Under the pieces are notes generated by a model. It was not told the DNA's origin and ran no database searches. It was given only the letters and a program-made list of their open reading frames with translations. A stretch of DNA of 64,000 nucleotides from Chitinophaga solisilvae (GTDB lineage: Bacteria > Bacteroidota > Bacteroidia > Chitinophagales > Chitinophagaceae): NCBI RefSeq assembly GCF_009928525.1, contig NZ_JAABOK010000024.1, forward strand, positions 1 to 64,000, written 5' to 3'. Both the position numbers and the translations under genes were made by a program. Of this stretch, positions 34,936 to 42,737 are shown piece after piece (the stretch's first letter is position 1; every line of letters starts with the position of its first letter).

Positions 34936-35673
34936 TTATTTCTTCAGGCGTATCAGTTCAAAAAAAGCAGTCTTGAAAGTGATGCCGATGGGAATGTAAT
35001 GCTGCGCCTGATCTTTCTTCTTTATGATTACCTGGTTACCTTCCACCGAAACGATCTTATTCAGTGAAATGATAAAAGAATTATGTACACGGGCAAACTG
35101 TGATTTAGGCAAAATATTTTCCAGGTCTTTCATATTCATGAGCGCAAGTGTTTTATCGTTGCCACAGTGAAAAGCCACATAATTCTTGATTCCTTCAATA
35201 TAATCAATGTCTTCAAAATTTATTTTTATCTGCTTGCCTTTATGCTCTGTCTTTACAAAAAGATAGGGTTGGTCGGTCTGTTTACTGATGTCAACGTCCA
35301 TACGTTGCATAAAAAGGGCCTGAAACAGATTCAGGGCTTTCTGCGACGCTTTCAGGAAACGCTGATAGGTAACAGGTTTCAGCAGGTAATCAACAACATC
35401 ATGTTCAAACCCTTCCAGCGCATATTCACTGTAGGCTGTAGTCAGAATAACCTTCACCTGGTCGTTTATAATCTTTAAGAGATCAATACCTGAGATTTCC
35501 GGCATATGAATATCCAGAAAAACCAGATCGATCCGGTTGGTGCTGATATACTTCAGCGCTTCCAGGGCATTGGTAGAACTGCCGGCCAGTTTCAGAAAGG
35601 GCGTCTGGTTTACATATTTCTCCAGAATTTCTACAGAGTGTTGTTCATCGTCAATTATATAGCAGTTTATCAT
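34936..35673 (-). CDS. LytTR family response regulator
   Basis: A 245-residue regulator. The receiver domain (1-120) has Asp8, Asp9 and the phospho-acceptor Asp54 in LVFLDIHMPEISG, with the conserved Thr in VILTTAYSEYAL and Lys in YLLKPV. The LytTR DNA-binding domain (about 140-245) shows FVKTEHKGKQIKINFEDIDY and FARVHNSFIISLNKI. It pairs with the histidine kinase 17 bp upstream. In Bacteroidota such pairs often control envelope or secondary-metabolite genes; the small leader-peptide genes just upstream of the kinase are obvious candidate targets or operon mates. Confidence 0.92.
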   Translation of the reverse strand: MINCYIIDDEQHSVEILEKYVNQTPFLKLAGSSTNALEALKYISTNRIDLVFLDIHMPEISGIDLLKIINDQVKVILTTAYSEYALEGFEHDVVDYLLKPVTYQRFLKASQKALNLFQALFMQRMDVDISKQTDQPYLFVKTEHKGKQIKINFEDIDYIEGIKNYVAFHCGNDKTLALMNMKDLENILPKSQFARVHNSFIISLNKIVSVEGNQVIIKKKDQAQHYIPIGITFKTAFFELIRLKK

Positions 35674-35690
35674 AAACCGGATTTTACAAT

Positions 35691-36785
35691 CTATTGCAGT
35701 GTCACAGCAGATTCACCTGTTATTTTCAGGTTCAGTGTATAGAAAAATTCCTTGTTATCAATCTGCAGGATATGCCTGTCAGGATATACCTTCTGCAGGT
35801 GTTTGGCTACATAGGCCAGTCCGATTCCGTTGGATATTTCCTTCGGGCCGAATCTCTTCTTGTTATGAATGAAAAAGGAGATATACGTAGTATCCGCTTC
35901 CAGCCTGACAGTCAGCGGATGCGCGGGATCATGCATATCGCCATGCTTAAAGGCATTTTCCAGCAGGGTAATCAAGGTATGCGGTACAATCCGGAGGTGC
36001 GGGTAGTTTACCTGTTTTTCAAAACTGATGTATACGTTATTGCTGTATCGCATTTTATAGATACTGATCAGGTAGTCGATATTATCCACCTCTTCTTCCA
36101 GAGAGACAAATCCGTCGTTATCTACCTTGCGGAGAGACGATCGCATGATATGCGTCAGCGCTACGATACCTTCCGCCACTTCAGGATGGGTATCTTCTAC
36201 TTTATTGTAAAAGTAGCCTAATGTATTAAACAGGAAATGCGGGTTTATCTGCGTTCTCAGCACTTCATTCTCCAGCTCCAGCTTATCCTGCACCAGCTTC
36301 AGCTGTTCTACTTCCTTCTTCGCCATTTCAATGCGGATGGTCTGGACTTCTTCTTTTCGTTTAATAGACAACCGCGCAAACCAATATCCGAATGACAGTA
36401 GGATAGATTGAAACCACCACCAGGTGGAACCTATAGATTGTTCAAAGGGAGTGAACTTTCTGGCAGATGCTTTAGTCCCCAGCCAATACCCGTCTATTAC
36501 CGCTAAAACCAGGTAGTGGATGATATTATTCAATGCCAGGGATACCAACAGCCAGCATGCATAGGAAAAGTACTTTTTCCTTTCAAAAAAAACGGGTAAC
36601 AGAAAATCTGCGTTTGAATAAAAAAAAACTGCGCAGATCAGAAATATCTGTACGTTTTCAACAAGTATCACCTCAGGATACCCTGCCTGAACAATATATA
36701 CGAAGATACACACAGATGCATACAGCAACCATATGATCAGGTGTATCCAGAATTTATATCTGACGCTGGTTGTTTCCTTCCTCAT
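35691..36785 (-). CDS. LytS-type sensor histidine kinase
   Basis: A 364-residue inner-membrane kinase with four predicted transmembrane helices (about 12-30, 43-65, 73-96, 122-140). A coiled linker then leads to the His_kinase domain with QINPHFLFNTLGYFYN (phospho-acceptor His183), and the ATPase domain has VPHTLITLLENAFKHG (N box) and GIGLAYVAKHL. Family 5TM/YehU-LytS-like, cognate to the LytTR regulator downstream. Only 58 bases separate its start from the stop of the first small peptide gene on the same strand. Confidence 0.9.
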   Translation of the reverse strand: MRKETTSVRYKFWIHLIIWLLYASVCIFVYIVQAGYPEVILVENVQIFLICAVFFYSNADFLLPVFFERKKYFSYACWLLVSLALNNIIHYLVLAVIDGYWLGTKASARKFTPFEQSIGSTWWWFQSILLSFGYWFARLSIKRKEEVQTIRIEMAKKEVEQLKLVQDKLELENEVLRTQINPHFLFNTLGYFYNKVEDTHPEVAEGIVALTHIMRSSLRKVDNDGFVSLEEEVDNIDYLISIYKMRYSNNVYISFEKQVNYPHLRIVPHTLITLLENAFKHGDMHDPAHPLTVRLEADTTYISFFIHNKKRFGPKEISNGIGLAYVAKHLQKVYPDRHILQIDNKEFFYTLNLKITGESAVTLQ

Positions 36786-36843
36786 AATTTAATCGGATAT
36801 TTTCACTTCATCTCCGGTAATTCCCTGACATTACCGGCAGAAG

Positions 36844-37035
36844 CTATTTCGCCATATTGCATGATAGAATAATTGCGGACTTAGTACTGCGCCTTTCAGA
36901 CAGGTAACAGGAAGATTCCCGGTCATCAGGCGCCCTGTCACCATCACGGATTTTATTTATAACGGTTAGGGCAGCATGTACAATTATCTCTTTTTCCAAT
37001 GATAATTTTCTGATGGTGCGATACTTTTGTTTCAT
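36844..37035 (-). CDS. Lanthipeptide-like precursor peptide 1
   Basis: A 63-residue peptide from ATG 37035 (MKQKYRT). The leader KLSLEKEIIVHAAL matches the KKLSLKKxxVxxL leader shared with the three peptides upstream and with Bacteroidota class I lanthipeptide precursors. There is no double glycine; the core begins after DGDRAPDDR and holds many Ser/Thr plus two Cys (ESSCYLSERRSTKS and ILSCNMAK), enough for (methyl)lanthionine rings. It sits 58 bp upstream of the histidine kinase on the same strand. Confidence 0.6.
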   Translation of the reverse strand: MKQKYRTIRKLSLEKEIIVHAALTVINKIRDGDRAPDDRESSCYLSERRSTKSAIILSCNMAK

Positions 37036-37190
37036 GGGCAACATAGATAGAGGGTGTTGGCAACTGAATAAGTAAAGAAATACTCCGATAATATAATAAA
37101 AATAAGGGGAAATAATGCCGGCGGGAAAAAAAATGTATCGTTTTAGTATTATTCAGGACGGATTAGCATTTTGTCTGTATTATCATAGTA

Positions 37191-37230
37191 ATGCCAATAT
37201 CTTTTACATTTCTGTAAAAGGTATTGGCAT
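37191..37230. terminator. Strong hairpin inside the precursor array
   Basis: ATGCCAATATCTTTTACA (37191-37208) pairs with TGTAAAAGGTATTGGCAT (37213-37230) around the loop TTTC; one position is a wobble or mismatch. It separates peptides 2 and 1. No U-run follows on the minus strand, so it may be an attenuator or processing site rather than a simple terminator. Confidence 0.55.
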
Positions 37231-37274
37231 GAATACTCCATGGTAAAATCACAGGAACTGCGCGCTAGCAGAGG

Positions 37275-37403
37275 CTACAGGGTACAGTCTGACCCGGTTT
37301 TCTTTCCGCCGGCACCATCAGTTTCAATCATGGCATGTGGGTTGAGCTGGATAACTGCTTCATTTTTCAGGGATAGTTTTTCTGGTACTCTTTGTTTCTT
37401 CAA
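37275..37403 (-). CDS. Lanthipeptide-like precursor peptide 2 (TTG start)
   Basis: A 42-residue peptide. No ATG is available at the expected place; TTG at 37403-37401 followed by AAG AAA (M-K-K) lies in the same context as the other peptides (ACC-TTTGAAG against CCC-ATGAAA). The leader reads EKLSLKNEAVIQLNPHAM and ends in a GAGG double-glycine site; the very short core KKTGSDCTL has one Cys and three Ser/Thr. Too short to be found by usual gene callers. Confidence rests on leader identity and position in the array. Confidence 0.6.
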   Translation of the reverse strand: MKKQRVPEKLSLKNEAVIQLNPHAMIETDGAGGKKTGSDCTL

Positions 37404-37457
37404 AGGTAAATAACTGAATGGTAAGGGATAAACAGGTAATTATGGCGCGTGATACGG

Positions 37458-37652
37458 TTATATCACCAAAGAATTTCCTACATATTCCGTAGGTCTGAAT
37501 GTTGGCACTGAAAGTGTGCAATAAGTTGTATGATCAGCTGTCTCATTCCTTGAATCACCTCCGTAAAGTTTAGTCATATCCTGCCGGCTGAGATGAGTAA
37601 CGATAGTTTTTTTCAGCAATAATTTTTTGCGGGTACTTTTTTCCTTTTTCAT
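37458..37652 (-). CDS. Lanthipeptide-like precursor peptide 3 (GG leader)
   Basis: A 64-residue peptide. Leader RKKLLLKKTIVTHLSRQDM ends KLYGG, the double-glycine cleavage site used by peptidase-containing exporters. The core from DSRNETADH to GNSLVI has one Cys (HTTYCTLSV) and eight Ser/Thr. This is the clearest member of the array and matches the Bacteroidota GG-leader natural-product precursor family as I know it. Confidence 0.7.
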   Translation of the reverse strand: MKKEKSTRKKLLLKKTIVTHLSRQDMTKLYGGDSRNETADHTTYCTLSVPTFRPTEYVGNSLVI

Positions 37653-37766
37653 GGGTAAATGATTGATTGGATCAGGAAATCGGGTGAACGTTTTGTATAT
37701 AAAAAATCAACACGATACAGTAGTACGTAGTTTCGCAGGCATTCCACGAATATTGCGCAAATTCTT

Positions 37767-37940
37767 TTAAAACGAACAGGTAGTTTCATCCGTCCCCAAA
37801 TTGGTGCGCCTGGTGGGTATCGTGATGGTTTGATCAGTCGTATCGGTTCTGACAGGTTTAGTCACGTCATTCGGGATAAGCTGGATAACGACTGCTTTTT
37901 TCAGCGATAATTTTTTACAGGTACTGTTCTTTTTTTTCAT
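37767..37940 (-). CDS. Lanthipeptide-like precursor peptide 4
   Basis: A 57-residue peptide from ATG 37940. Leader CKKLSLKKAVVIQLIPNDV is nearly identical in pattern to peptides 1-3. There is no double glycine; the remainder (from TKPVRTDTTDQT to DETTCSF) is very Thr-rich (about 13 Thr) with a single Cys close to the C-terminus. First gene of the array, with 114 bp to peptide 3. Divergent from the LanC-like gene (38212) across about 270 bp. Confidence 0.65.
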   Translation of the reverse strand: MKKKNSTCKKLSLKKAVVIQLIPNDVTKPVRTDTTDQTITIPTRRTNLGTDETTCSF

Positions 37941-38211
37941 GGGTAATAATTGAGTTTGTCAGGGGATGCGGGTTAATTCTGAATTGTATGATAAAATTAC
38001 CAAGTACGGGTAATATGGGAAAAAGAAATGTACCGTTTTGCGTTTCTTCAGGATACATTGCCTTTTTGCCGGTATTTTTGAAAGGACACTGCATGCGTAG
38101 TACAGTCATCCCCGATCATCCTTACCGCATCCATACATACAATCTGTCAATCGGTGTATCATATTTCCCGGAGGTATCCGGCTGTTTTATGTTTGTCGAA
38201 ATTACGCGAAG

Positions 38212-39396
38212 ATGATTACGCTGGATGAAAATATTGAAACTATAGTCTGGACAGCCCATGAAACAATTATCAGCAGCCCGGTGTCAGATGACTCTTTATT
38301 GAATGGGAAAACAGGCATGGTACTCTATTATCACTCCATGTTTCTGGCTTATCAGCGCAAAGAGTTTGCTGACAGGGCTTACCAGCTGCTGGAAGAAATT
38401 TTTTCCGGTCTCAGCAGCGGATCAACCACCTTGTCTGGCGCTTCTCTCAGCCATGGTGTCTGTGGCCTGACCTACGCGGTTACCCTGCTGAAAAAACAGG
38501 GGTTCCTGGATACTGATCTTTGCCAGGAGCTGGGTGAGCTGGATGCATATCTCTATCAGGTGGCATTGCAGGAGGTAGAAAAGGATTACCTGGATTATCT
38601 GCATGGAGCTTTCGGTATTATCTGGTATTTTACGGAGCGCCTCCCTGATCCGGTTATCTTGCAATATCTGGAAGACATCATACATAAATTATATGCGCGG
38701 CGCATCGTTACGGATCAGGGTATCTGGTTCAGGAACAGCGTCATCAATCCTGCAGAAAAAGAGGAGATCAACTTCAGCCTGTCGCATGGTCAGTGCGCAT
38801 TTCTCTGCATTCTGTGTGATCTGCTGGAAAAGGGTATAGCGGAAAATAAGGTGAGATTTCTTTTAATGGAGGGTATCCGGTTTATTAAAGGCCAGCTGCT
38901 GCAGATAGATCTCCAGCATAATCAATATTCCTTTTTTCCCCTGACTATGCCGCGGGACGGAAAGCAGCCAGCTATCGCCAACAGGCTTGCCTGGAGCTAC
39001 GGAGATCTTAACGAAGCGTTGCTGTTCTACAAAGCCGGCCACCTGCTTCATGATCCGAATATGATAAAATTCGCTGACCTGATCGGCAGTACCTCTATCA
39101 TGCGGCAGAGTACTGATACTACCTTATGCACTGACAGCCACTTCGGTTACGGTACTGCCGGGCTTGCACAGTTTTATCACACCCTTTACAGGCATACCGG
39201 ATGGGATAAATACAATACCGCAAGGGAATACTGGGGCACTGCCACCGCCAGGCTGCTGGCAGAGGATATGGATGCCGGGCGCTTTGCCGGCAGGGAAAGT
39301 TCTTTACTGGAAGGCCTCGCCGGACCGGTACTGGTGCTTTCATCCCTCATCTCCAGTGAGGAGTTACCCTGGACAGGTATATTCCTGCTGCAATAG
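38212..39396 (+). CDS. LanC-like lanthionine-cyclase family protein lacking the zinc ligands
   Basis: A 394-residue protein with the alpha/alpha-toroid repeats of LanC: GKTGMVLYY (32-40), LSHGVCGLTY (79-88), YLHGAFGIIW (129-138), FSLSHGQCAF (188-197), RLAWSYGDLNEAL (258-270), FGYGTAGLAQFY (311-322) and LLEGLAGPVLVL (365-376). Active LanC enzymes bind zinc with Cys in WCYGDLG and with Cys-His in the CHG motif. Here these are Ser262, Gly312 and Tyr313, so all three ligands are lost although the surrounding sequence aligns without gaps. His192 of the SHG motif remains. The protein may be a pseudoenzyme, leader-binding chaperone or zinc-independent cyclase. It faces the precursor array divergently and the ABC exporter convergently. 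Confidence 0.82.
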   Translation: MITLDENIETIVWTAHETIISSPVSDDSLLNGKTGMVLYYHSMFLAYQRKEFADRAYQLLEEIFSGLSSGSTTLSGASLSHGVCGLTYAVTLLKKQGFLDTDLCQELGELDAYLYQVALQEVEKDYLDYLHGAFGIIWYFTERLPDPVILQYLEDIIHKLYARRIVTDQGIWFRNSVINPAEKEEINFSLSHGQCAFLCILCDLLEKGIAENKVRFLLMEGIRFIKGQLLQIDLQHNQYSFFPLTMPRDGKQPAIANRLAWSYGDLNEALLFYKAGHLLHDPNMIKFADLIGSTSIMRQSTDTTLCTDSHFGYGTAGLAQFYHTLYRHTGWDKYNTAREYWGTATARLLAEDMDAGRFAGRESSLLEGLAGPVLVLSSLISSEELPWTGIFLLQ

Positions 39397-39418
39397 CTGC
39401 AGGATATTCAGGTGTTAA

Positions 39419-40537
39419 TTATTCTATATACGGTTCATACGACCGGTATTTGCGGAAGAAAATAACAGCCGCAGCTATCTGCAGCAGTATAATGGCGGGC
39501 CATTCATACCTTCCCAGCACCATGAACAGCACCACAAAGCTGATCAACAGCACATAGCGTACCTGTATTTCAGGATTAATCTTCGGGTAAAATAACAGGC
39601 AGCGGAATAGTACCAGCAGCGAAAAGGCCAGGGCGAATACCATTACCAGTCCGGCGGCAGTGGCCAGGGTGCGGGCATTTACAGCGATCATGATTATTTC
39701 AGGAAGATACAGGATAGCGTATACCCCCATCAGGCGGGAGTAATGACGGAACATGCTGATGGGCAGATTGTCCATGAAGTTAAGCCAGGTATCATCAAAG
39801 GCGCGGTGATGTAATATAATCTGCAGATGCAGCAGTACGGAGAGCATAACCCCTATTTCCAGTCCCCGTAATTCGAAGTATTCGCCGCTGCGCATGAGGT
39901 AGAAAGTTATCCACAGCACCGCGGCAGAAAATAATTTTGTGCTGAAAAGGCGTCGGGGAAACTGCGTCAGCAGTTCATATAAAAAAAACAGCACCGGCGG
40001 TTTGGTGAAATGCCGGTTGATCCAGCGTTGCAGCTGCCCGGTGAAAAACAGCACATCCGGCTGAGCCAGCTTCCTTTCATATAACGCCAACGGCCAAACG
40101 CACATGGCTACATTAAATACTATTACAATGCCGGCAGAGAGCATCCATCCTTTCTGTACCGCCACACTGGCGGCGATAGCGGCATATATCAGCACCGGCA
40201 TGTAGATACCGGTGTGAATGAGGAACCATATTTTTCTTCTCTTTTTTTTCTCCATACTGCCCATGGTAGCGTACAGGAATTCGTAGCCCTGGGTTTGCAT
40301 GACCTTGAGTACAAAGCCGGTGCATTTGAGCAGATAGGCAGTCCACAGTAAAAGTACGAGCAGCAGAAACCCTTTGTTACCGAGGAATCCCAGCATCAGG
40401 GAATAGTGATAGCTAATCAGGCTGCTGCTGTTGACTACGCCGAAAAGCAGGTAGAACAGTACCAGGAAGAAGCCGGTGTTCTGCACATAAAACTGCCGGG
40501 TGAATATTTTTTGCAGGATGGCGGTGGTGGCACGCAT
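39419..40537 (-). CDS. ABC transporter permease-like membrane protein
   Basis: A 372-residue protein starting at ATG 40537 (MRATTAILQKIFTRQF); longer readings upstream only run through the ATPase gene in another frame. About ten hydrophobic segments cover most of its length, and it ends in a short cytoplasmic tail. It starts one base after the ATPase stop, so the pair forms one ABC exporter, with the permease encoded second. No peptidase domain is present, so if it exports the lanthipeptide-like products, leader removal needs a separate protease. It is convergent with the LanC-like gene (22-bp gap). Confidence 0.75.
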   Translation of the reverse strand: MRATTAILQKIFTRQFYVQNTGFFLVLFYLLFGVVNSSSLISYHYSLMLGFLGNKGFLLLVLLLWTAYLLKCTGFVLKVMQTQGYEFLYATMGSMEKKKRRKIWFLIHTGIYMPVLIYAAIAASVAVQKGWMLSAGIVIVFNVAMCVWPLALYERKLAQPDVLFFTGQLQRWINRHFTKPPVLFFLYELLTQFPRRLFSTKLFSAAVLWITFYLMRSGEYFELRGLEIGVMLSVLLHLQIILHHRAFDDTWLNFMDNLPISMFRHYSRLMGVYAILYLPEIIMIAVNARTLATAAGLVMVFALAFSLLVLFRCLLFYPKINPEIQVRYVLLISFVVLFMVLGRYEWPAIILLQIAAAVIFFRKYRSYEPYIE

Positions 40538-40538
40538 A

Positions 40539-41180
40539 TTAATTGAGCGTAATATTTTTATCCGCGATGCGCAGGGTGCCCGTGAGGGTGATCTCTTCCG
40601 GGTCCAGTGGCTGATGCGAGGTAATAAGGAAAGAAACGCCTTCAGCGTGGCGGGCACGTATAAGATCGTACATGATGGCCAGGGTGCGCGTATCGATGGT
40701 GATGAGCGGCTCATCCAGGAGGATGACGGCGGGGTTGCCGGTAAATGCCAGCAGCAGGGATAATTTTTTAAGCATACCGCTGGAGTAGGTACTCACCGGG
40801 TTATTCACAAAAGCATTTATTCCCATATGAGCAGCGATGTCGGTAATCTGCCGGCGGTCGCCTCCTTTGGTACCCAGGTATAGTTCCAGCAGGTCGCGGC
40901 CGGTGAGGAAGGCGGGGTAGAAAGGTTCTGCCTCCGCGTAGTTGATCAGGCGGCGGAACTGCACAGGGTGCTGGCGGCAGCTGGTGTTGCCCTGCAGGAT
41001 AATATCTCCTTTAAAGGGAATGAGTCCGGCCATCACTTTCATGCAGGTGGTTTTGCCGGCGCCGTTTTCGCCCTGCAGCCAGTAAATGCCGGCGGGCAGC
41101 TCCAGGCGTGGTATATCAAGAACAGGCGCGGACTGGTAGCTTTTGGTAACCGCATGGAGCGCAATAACCGTTTCGGACAT
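40539..41180 (-). CDS. ABC transporter ATP-binding protein
   Basis: A 213-residue ATPase from ATG 41180 (MSETVIALH); a GTG at 41198 is a less likely start. Walker A GENGAGKTT (near 37-45), Q-loop region INYAEAEPFYP, signature YSSGMLKKL, Walker B VILLDEP and switch His in LITSHQP are all intact. The partner permease follows after one base. Co-location with the peptide array and LanC-like gene suggests export of, or self-immunity to, the peptide products; this is inference. Confidence 0.9.
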   Translation of the reverse strand: MSETVIALHAVTKSYQSAPVLDIPRLELPAGIYWLQGENGAGKTTCMKVMAGLIPFKGDIILQGNTSCRQHPVQFRRLINYAEAEPFYPAFLTGRDLLELYLGTKGGDRRQITDIAAHMGINAFVNNPVSTYSSGMLKKLSLLLAFTGNPAVILLDEPLITIDTRTLAIMYDLIRARHAEGVSFLITSHQPLDPEEITLTGTLRIADKNITLN

Positions 41181-41408
41181 ACGTAAATATTGAGACACAA
41201 ATATGAAAAAATATGGAATATATAAAGGTTAAATTAAGAAAATCTTTTTTACTGTTGATGTTCATGCATTTAGCGGTTCATTAGAAAAAAGTGTATATAA
41301 GGAGCCATGAAACTGTCATTTTTTATCACACAAAAAAGAATGTTTATATGAGTAATGCACATAGCGTGAAACATGCTACCACACTATCTTTTAATAATGT
41401 TCACATTC

Positions 41409-41429
41409 TTTTTCCACAGCGGGTGGAAA
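41409..41429. promoter_or_regulatory. Inverted repeat in the nrdB upstream region
   Basis: TTTTCCAC (41409-41416) and GTGGAAAA (41422-41429) flank AGCGG. A symmetric site or small hairpin 184 bases before nrdB. The left half resembles a DnaA-box-like TTTTCCACA; no NrdR-box pair is recognised. Confidence 0.3.
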
Positions 41430-41459
41430 ACTAGATTCTCTCTCAACTAACCGGGTGCT

Positions 41460-41467
41460 TACATTTG
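41460..41467 (+). promoter_or_regulatory. Possible -7 box for nrdBA
   Basis: TACATTTG matches the Bacteroidota -7 consensus TAnnTTTG, 145 bases before the nrdB start. No convincing -33 TTG is seen. The rest of the 430-base spacer (41181-41612) holds nothing else recognisable apart from the inverted repeat at 41409. Confidence 0.3.
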
Positions 41468-41612
41468 TAATCCTGGACGTATGGATTTTTAGGATCAGCG
41501 AGAACTGGAAAACAGGTGGGTGAATGCAAGGAGAGAGATGTAATTTTTTCAGTATACCGGCCCCAATCGAAAAACCGAGAACCGCGACAGTACCCGAATA
41601 AAAATATTATAT

Positions 41613-42587
41613 ATGAGTAACGAGAATGAAATTCTTTTAAAAGAGAACAAGGACCGCTTTGTGTTATTGCCAATCAAATATCCTAAAATATGGGAGCAGT
41701 ATAAGAAACACGAAGCCAGTTTCTGGACAGCGGAAGAAATAGATTTAAGCAGCGATCTGAAAGACTGGGCAGGCCTCAACGATGGTGAACGTCACTTCAT
41801 ATCACATGTACTTGCATTTTTTGCTGCCAGCGATGGCATTGTGAACGAGAACCTGGCCGTGAATTTCATGAGCGAAGTACAGATTCCGGAAGCCCGCTGT
41901 TTCTATGGTTTCCAGATCATGATGGAGAATATCCATTCTGAAACATACGCATTACTGATTGATACATATATAAAAGATCCGGCAGAGAAAGATCGTCTGT
42001 TCCACGCTATTGACACGGTACCTGCCGTGAAGAAAAAAGCGGAATGGGCACTGCGCTGGATTGAGAACGGCAGCTTTGCAGAGCGCCTGGTAGCCTTTGC
42101 TGCAGTAGAAGGTATCTTCTTCAGCGGCAGCTTCTGCTCTATCTTCTGGCTGAAGAAAAGAGGTCTGATGCCCGGCCTGACCTTCTCCAATGAGCTGATC
42201 AGCCGCGACGAAGGACTGCACTGCGAATTTGCCTGCCTGCTCTACAGCATGCTGGAAAACAAACTGAGCGAAGAACAGGTACACACCATCATCCGTGATG
42301 CTGTTAGCTACGAAAAAGAATTTATCACAGAAGCCTTACCGGTGAACCTGATCGGTATGAACGCCGACCTGATGTCACAGTATATTGAGTTTGTGGCAGA
42401 CAGATGGCTGGGCGAACTGGGCTACTCCAAAATATTCAACGCGTCTAATCCTTTTGACTTCATGGAAATGATTTCACTGCAGGGTAAGACCAACTTCTTC
42501 GAAAAACGTGTGGGTGATTACCAGAAATCCGGCGTTATGAGCGGTACCAAGGATTCACAGACCTTCAGCCTGGAAGAAGATTTCTAG
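41613..42587 (+). CDS. nrdB: Ribonucleoside-diphosphate reductase small subunit (class Ia R2)
   Basis: A 324-residue R2 protein that houses the di-iron centre and tyrosyl radical for ribonucleotide reduction. Eukaryote-like signature regions are seen: FWTAEEIDLSSDLKDW (near 37-52), EARCFYGFQIMMENIHSETY (about 91-110; radical Tyr in FYGFQ, iron ligands in ENIHSE), EGIFFSGSF, and ISRDEGLHCEFACLLY (iron ligands Glu and His). The C-terminal tail ending FSLEEDF is the R1-docking peptide. It lies 150 bp upstream of nrdA on the same strand. Confidence 0.96.
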   Translation: MSNENEILLKENKDRFVLLPIKYPKIWEQYKKHEASFWTAEEIDLSSDLKDWAGLNDGERHFISHVLAFFAASDGIVNENLAVNFMSEVQIPEARCFYGFQIMMENIHSETYALLIDTYIKDPAEKDRLFHAIDTVPAVKKKAEWALRWIENGSFAERLVAFAAVEGIFFSGSFCSIFWLKKRGLMPGLTFSNELISRDEGLHCEFACLLYSMLENKLSEEQVHTIIRDAVSYEKEFITEALPVNLIGMNADLMSQYIEFVADRWLGELGYSKIFNASNPFDFMEMISLQGKTNFFEKRVGDYQKSGVMSGTKDSQTFSLEEDF

Positions 42588-42737
42588 TCGTGCCTGCTAA
42601 CGCGATTTAGCCATAGCAGCACCACAACAGATTATTTTTATTACCTAACCGGAAATCAGCTACCCGCTGACTTCCATTTACTAACCTACTCTGGCTGGCG
42701 GATCATCCCCGGCAGCCGGAAGCTAAATTCTCTTCCC

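Noticed and set aside
37915..38109. 64-codon minus-strand frame overlapping peptide 4
   Set aside because: It overlaps the start of peptide 4 in another frame and shows no leader or signal; it is a shadow reading.
38212..39396. Complete, active LanC cyclase
   Set aside because: The fold motifs are there but the three zinc ligands are replaced, so plain LanC activity is not claimed.
39419..40714. Longer 431-residue form of the ABC permease
   Set aside because: The first 59 residues read through the ATPase gene in another frame and are Ser/Pro/Arg-rich; ATG 40537 fits the operon.
36786..41198. LanB or LanM dehydratase in the peptide locus
   Set aside because: All sizeable frames between 34936 and 41613 are accounted for by the kinase/regulator, LanC-like and ABC genes; none has dehydratase features.
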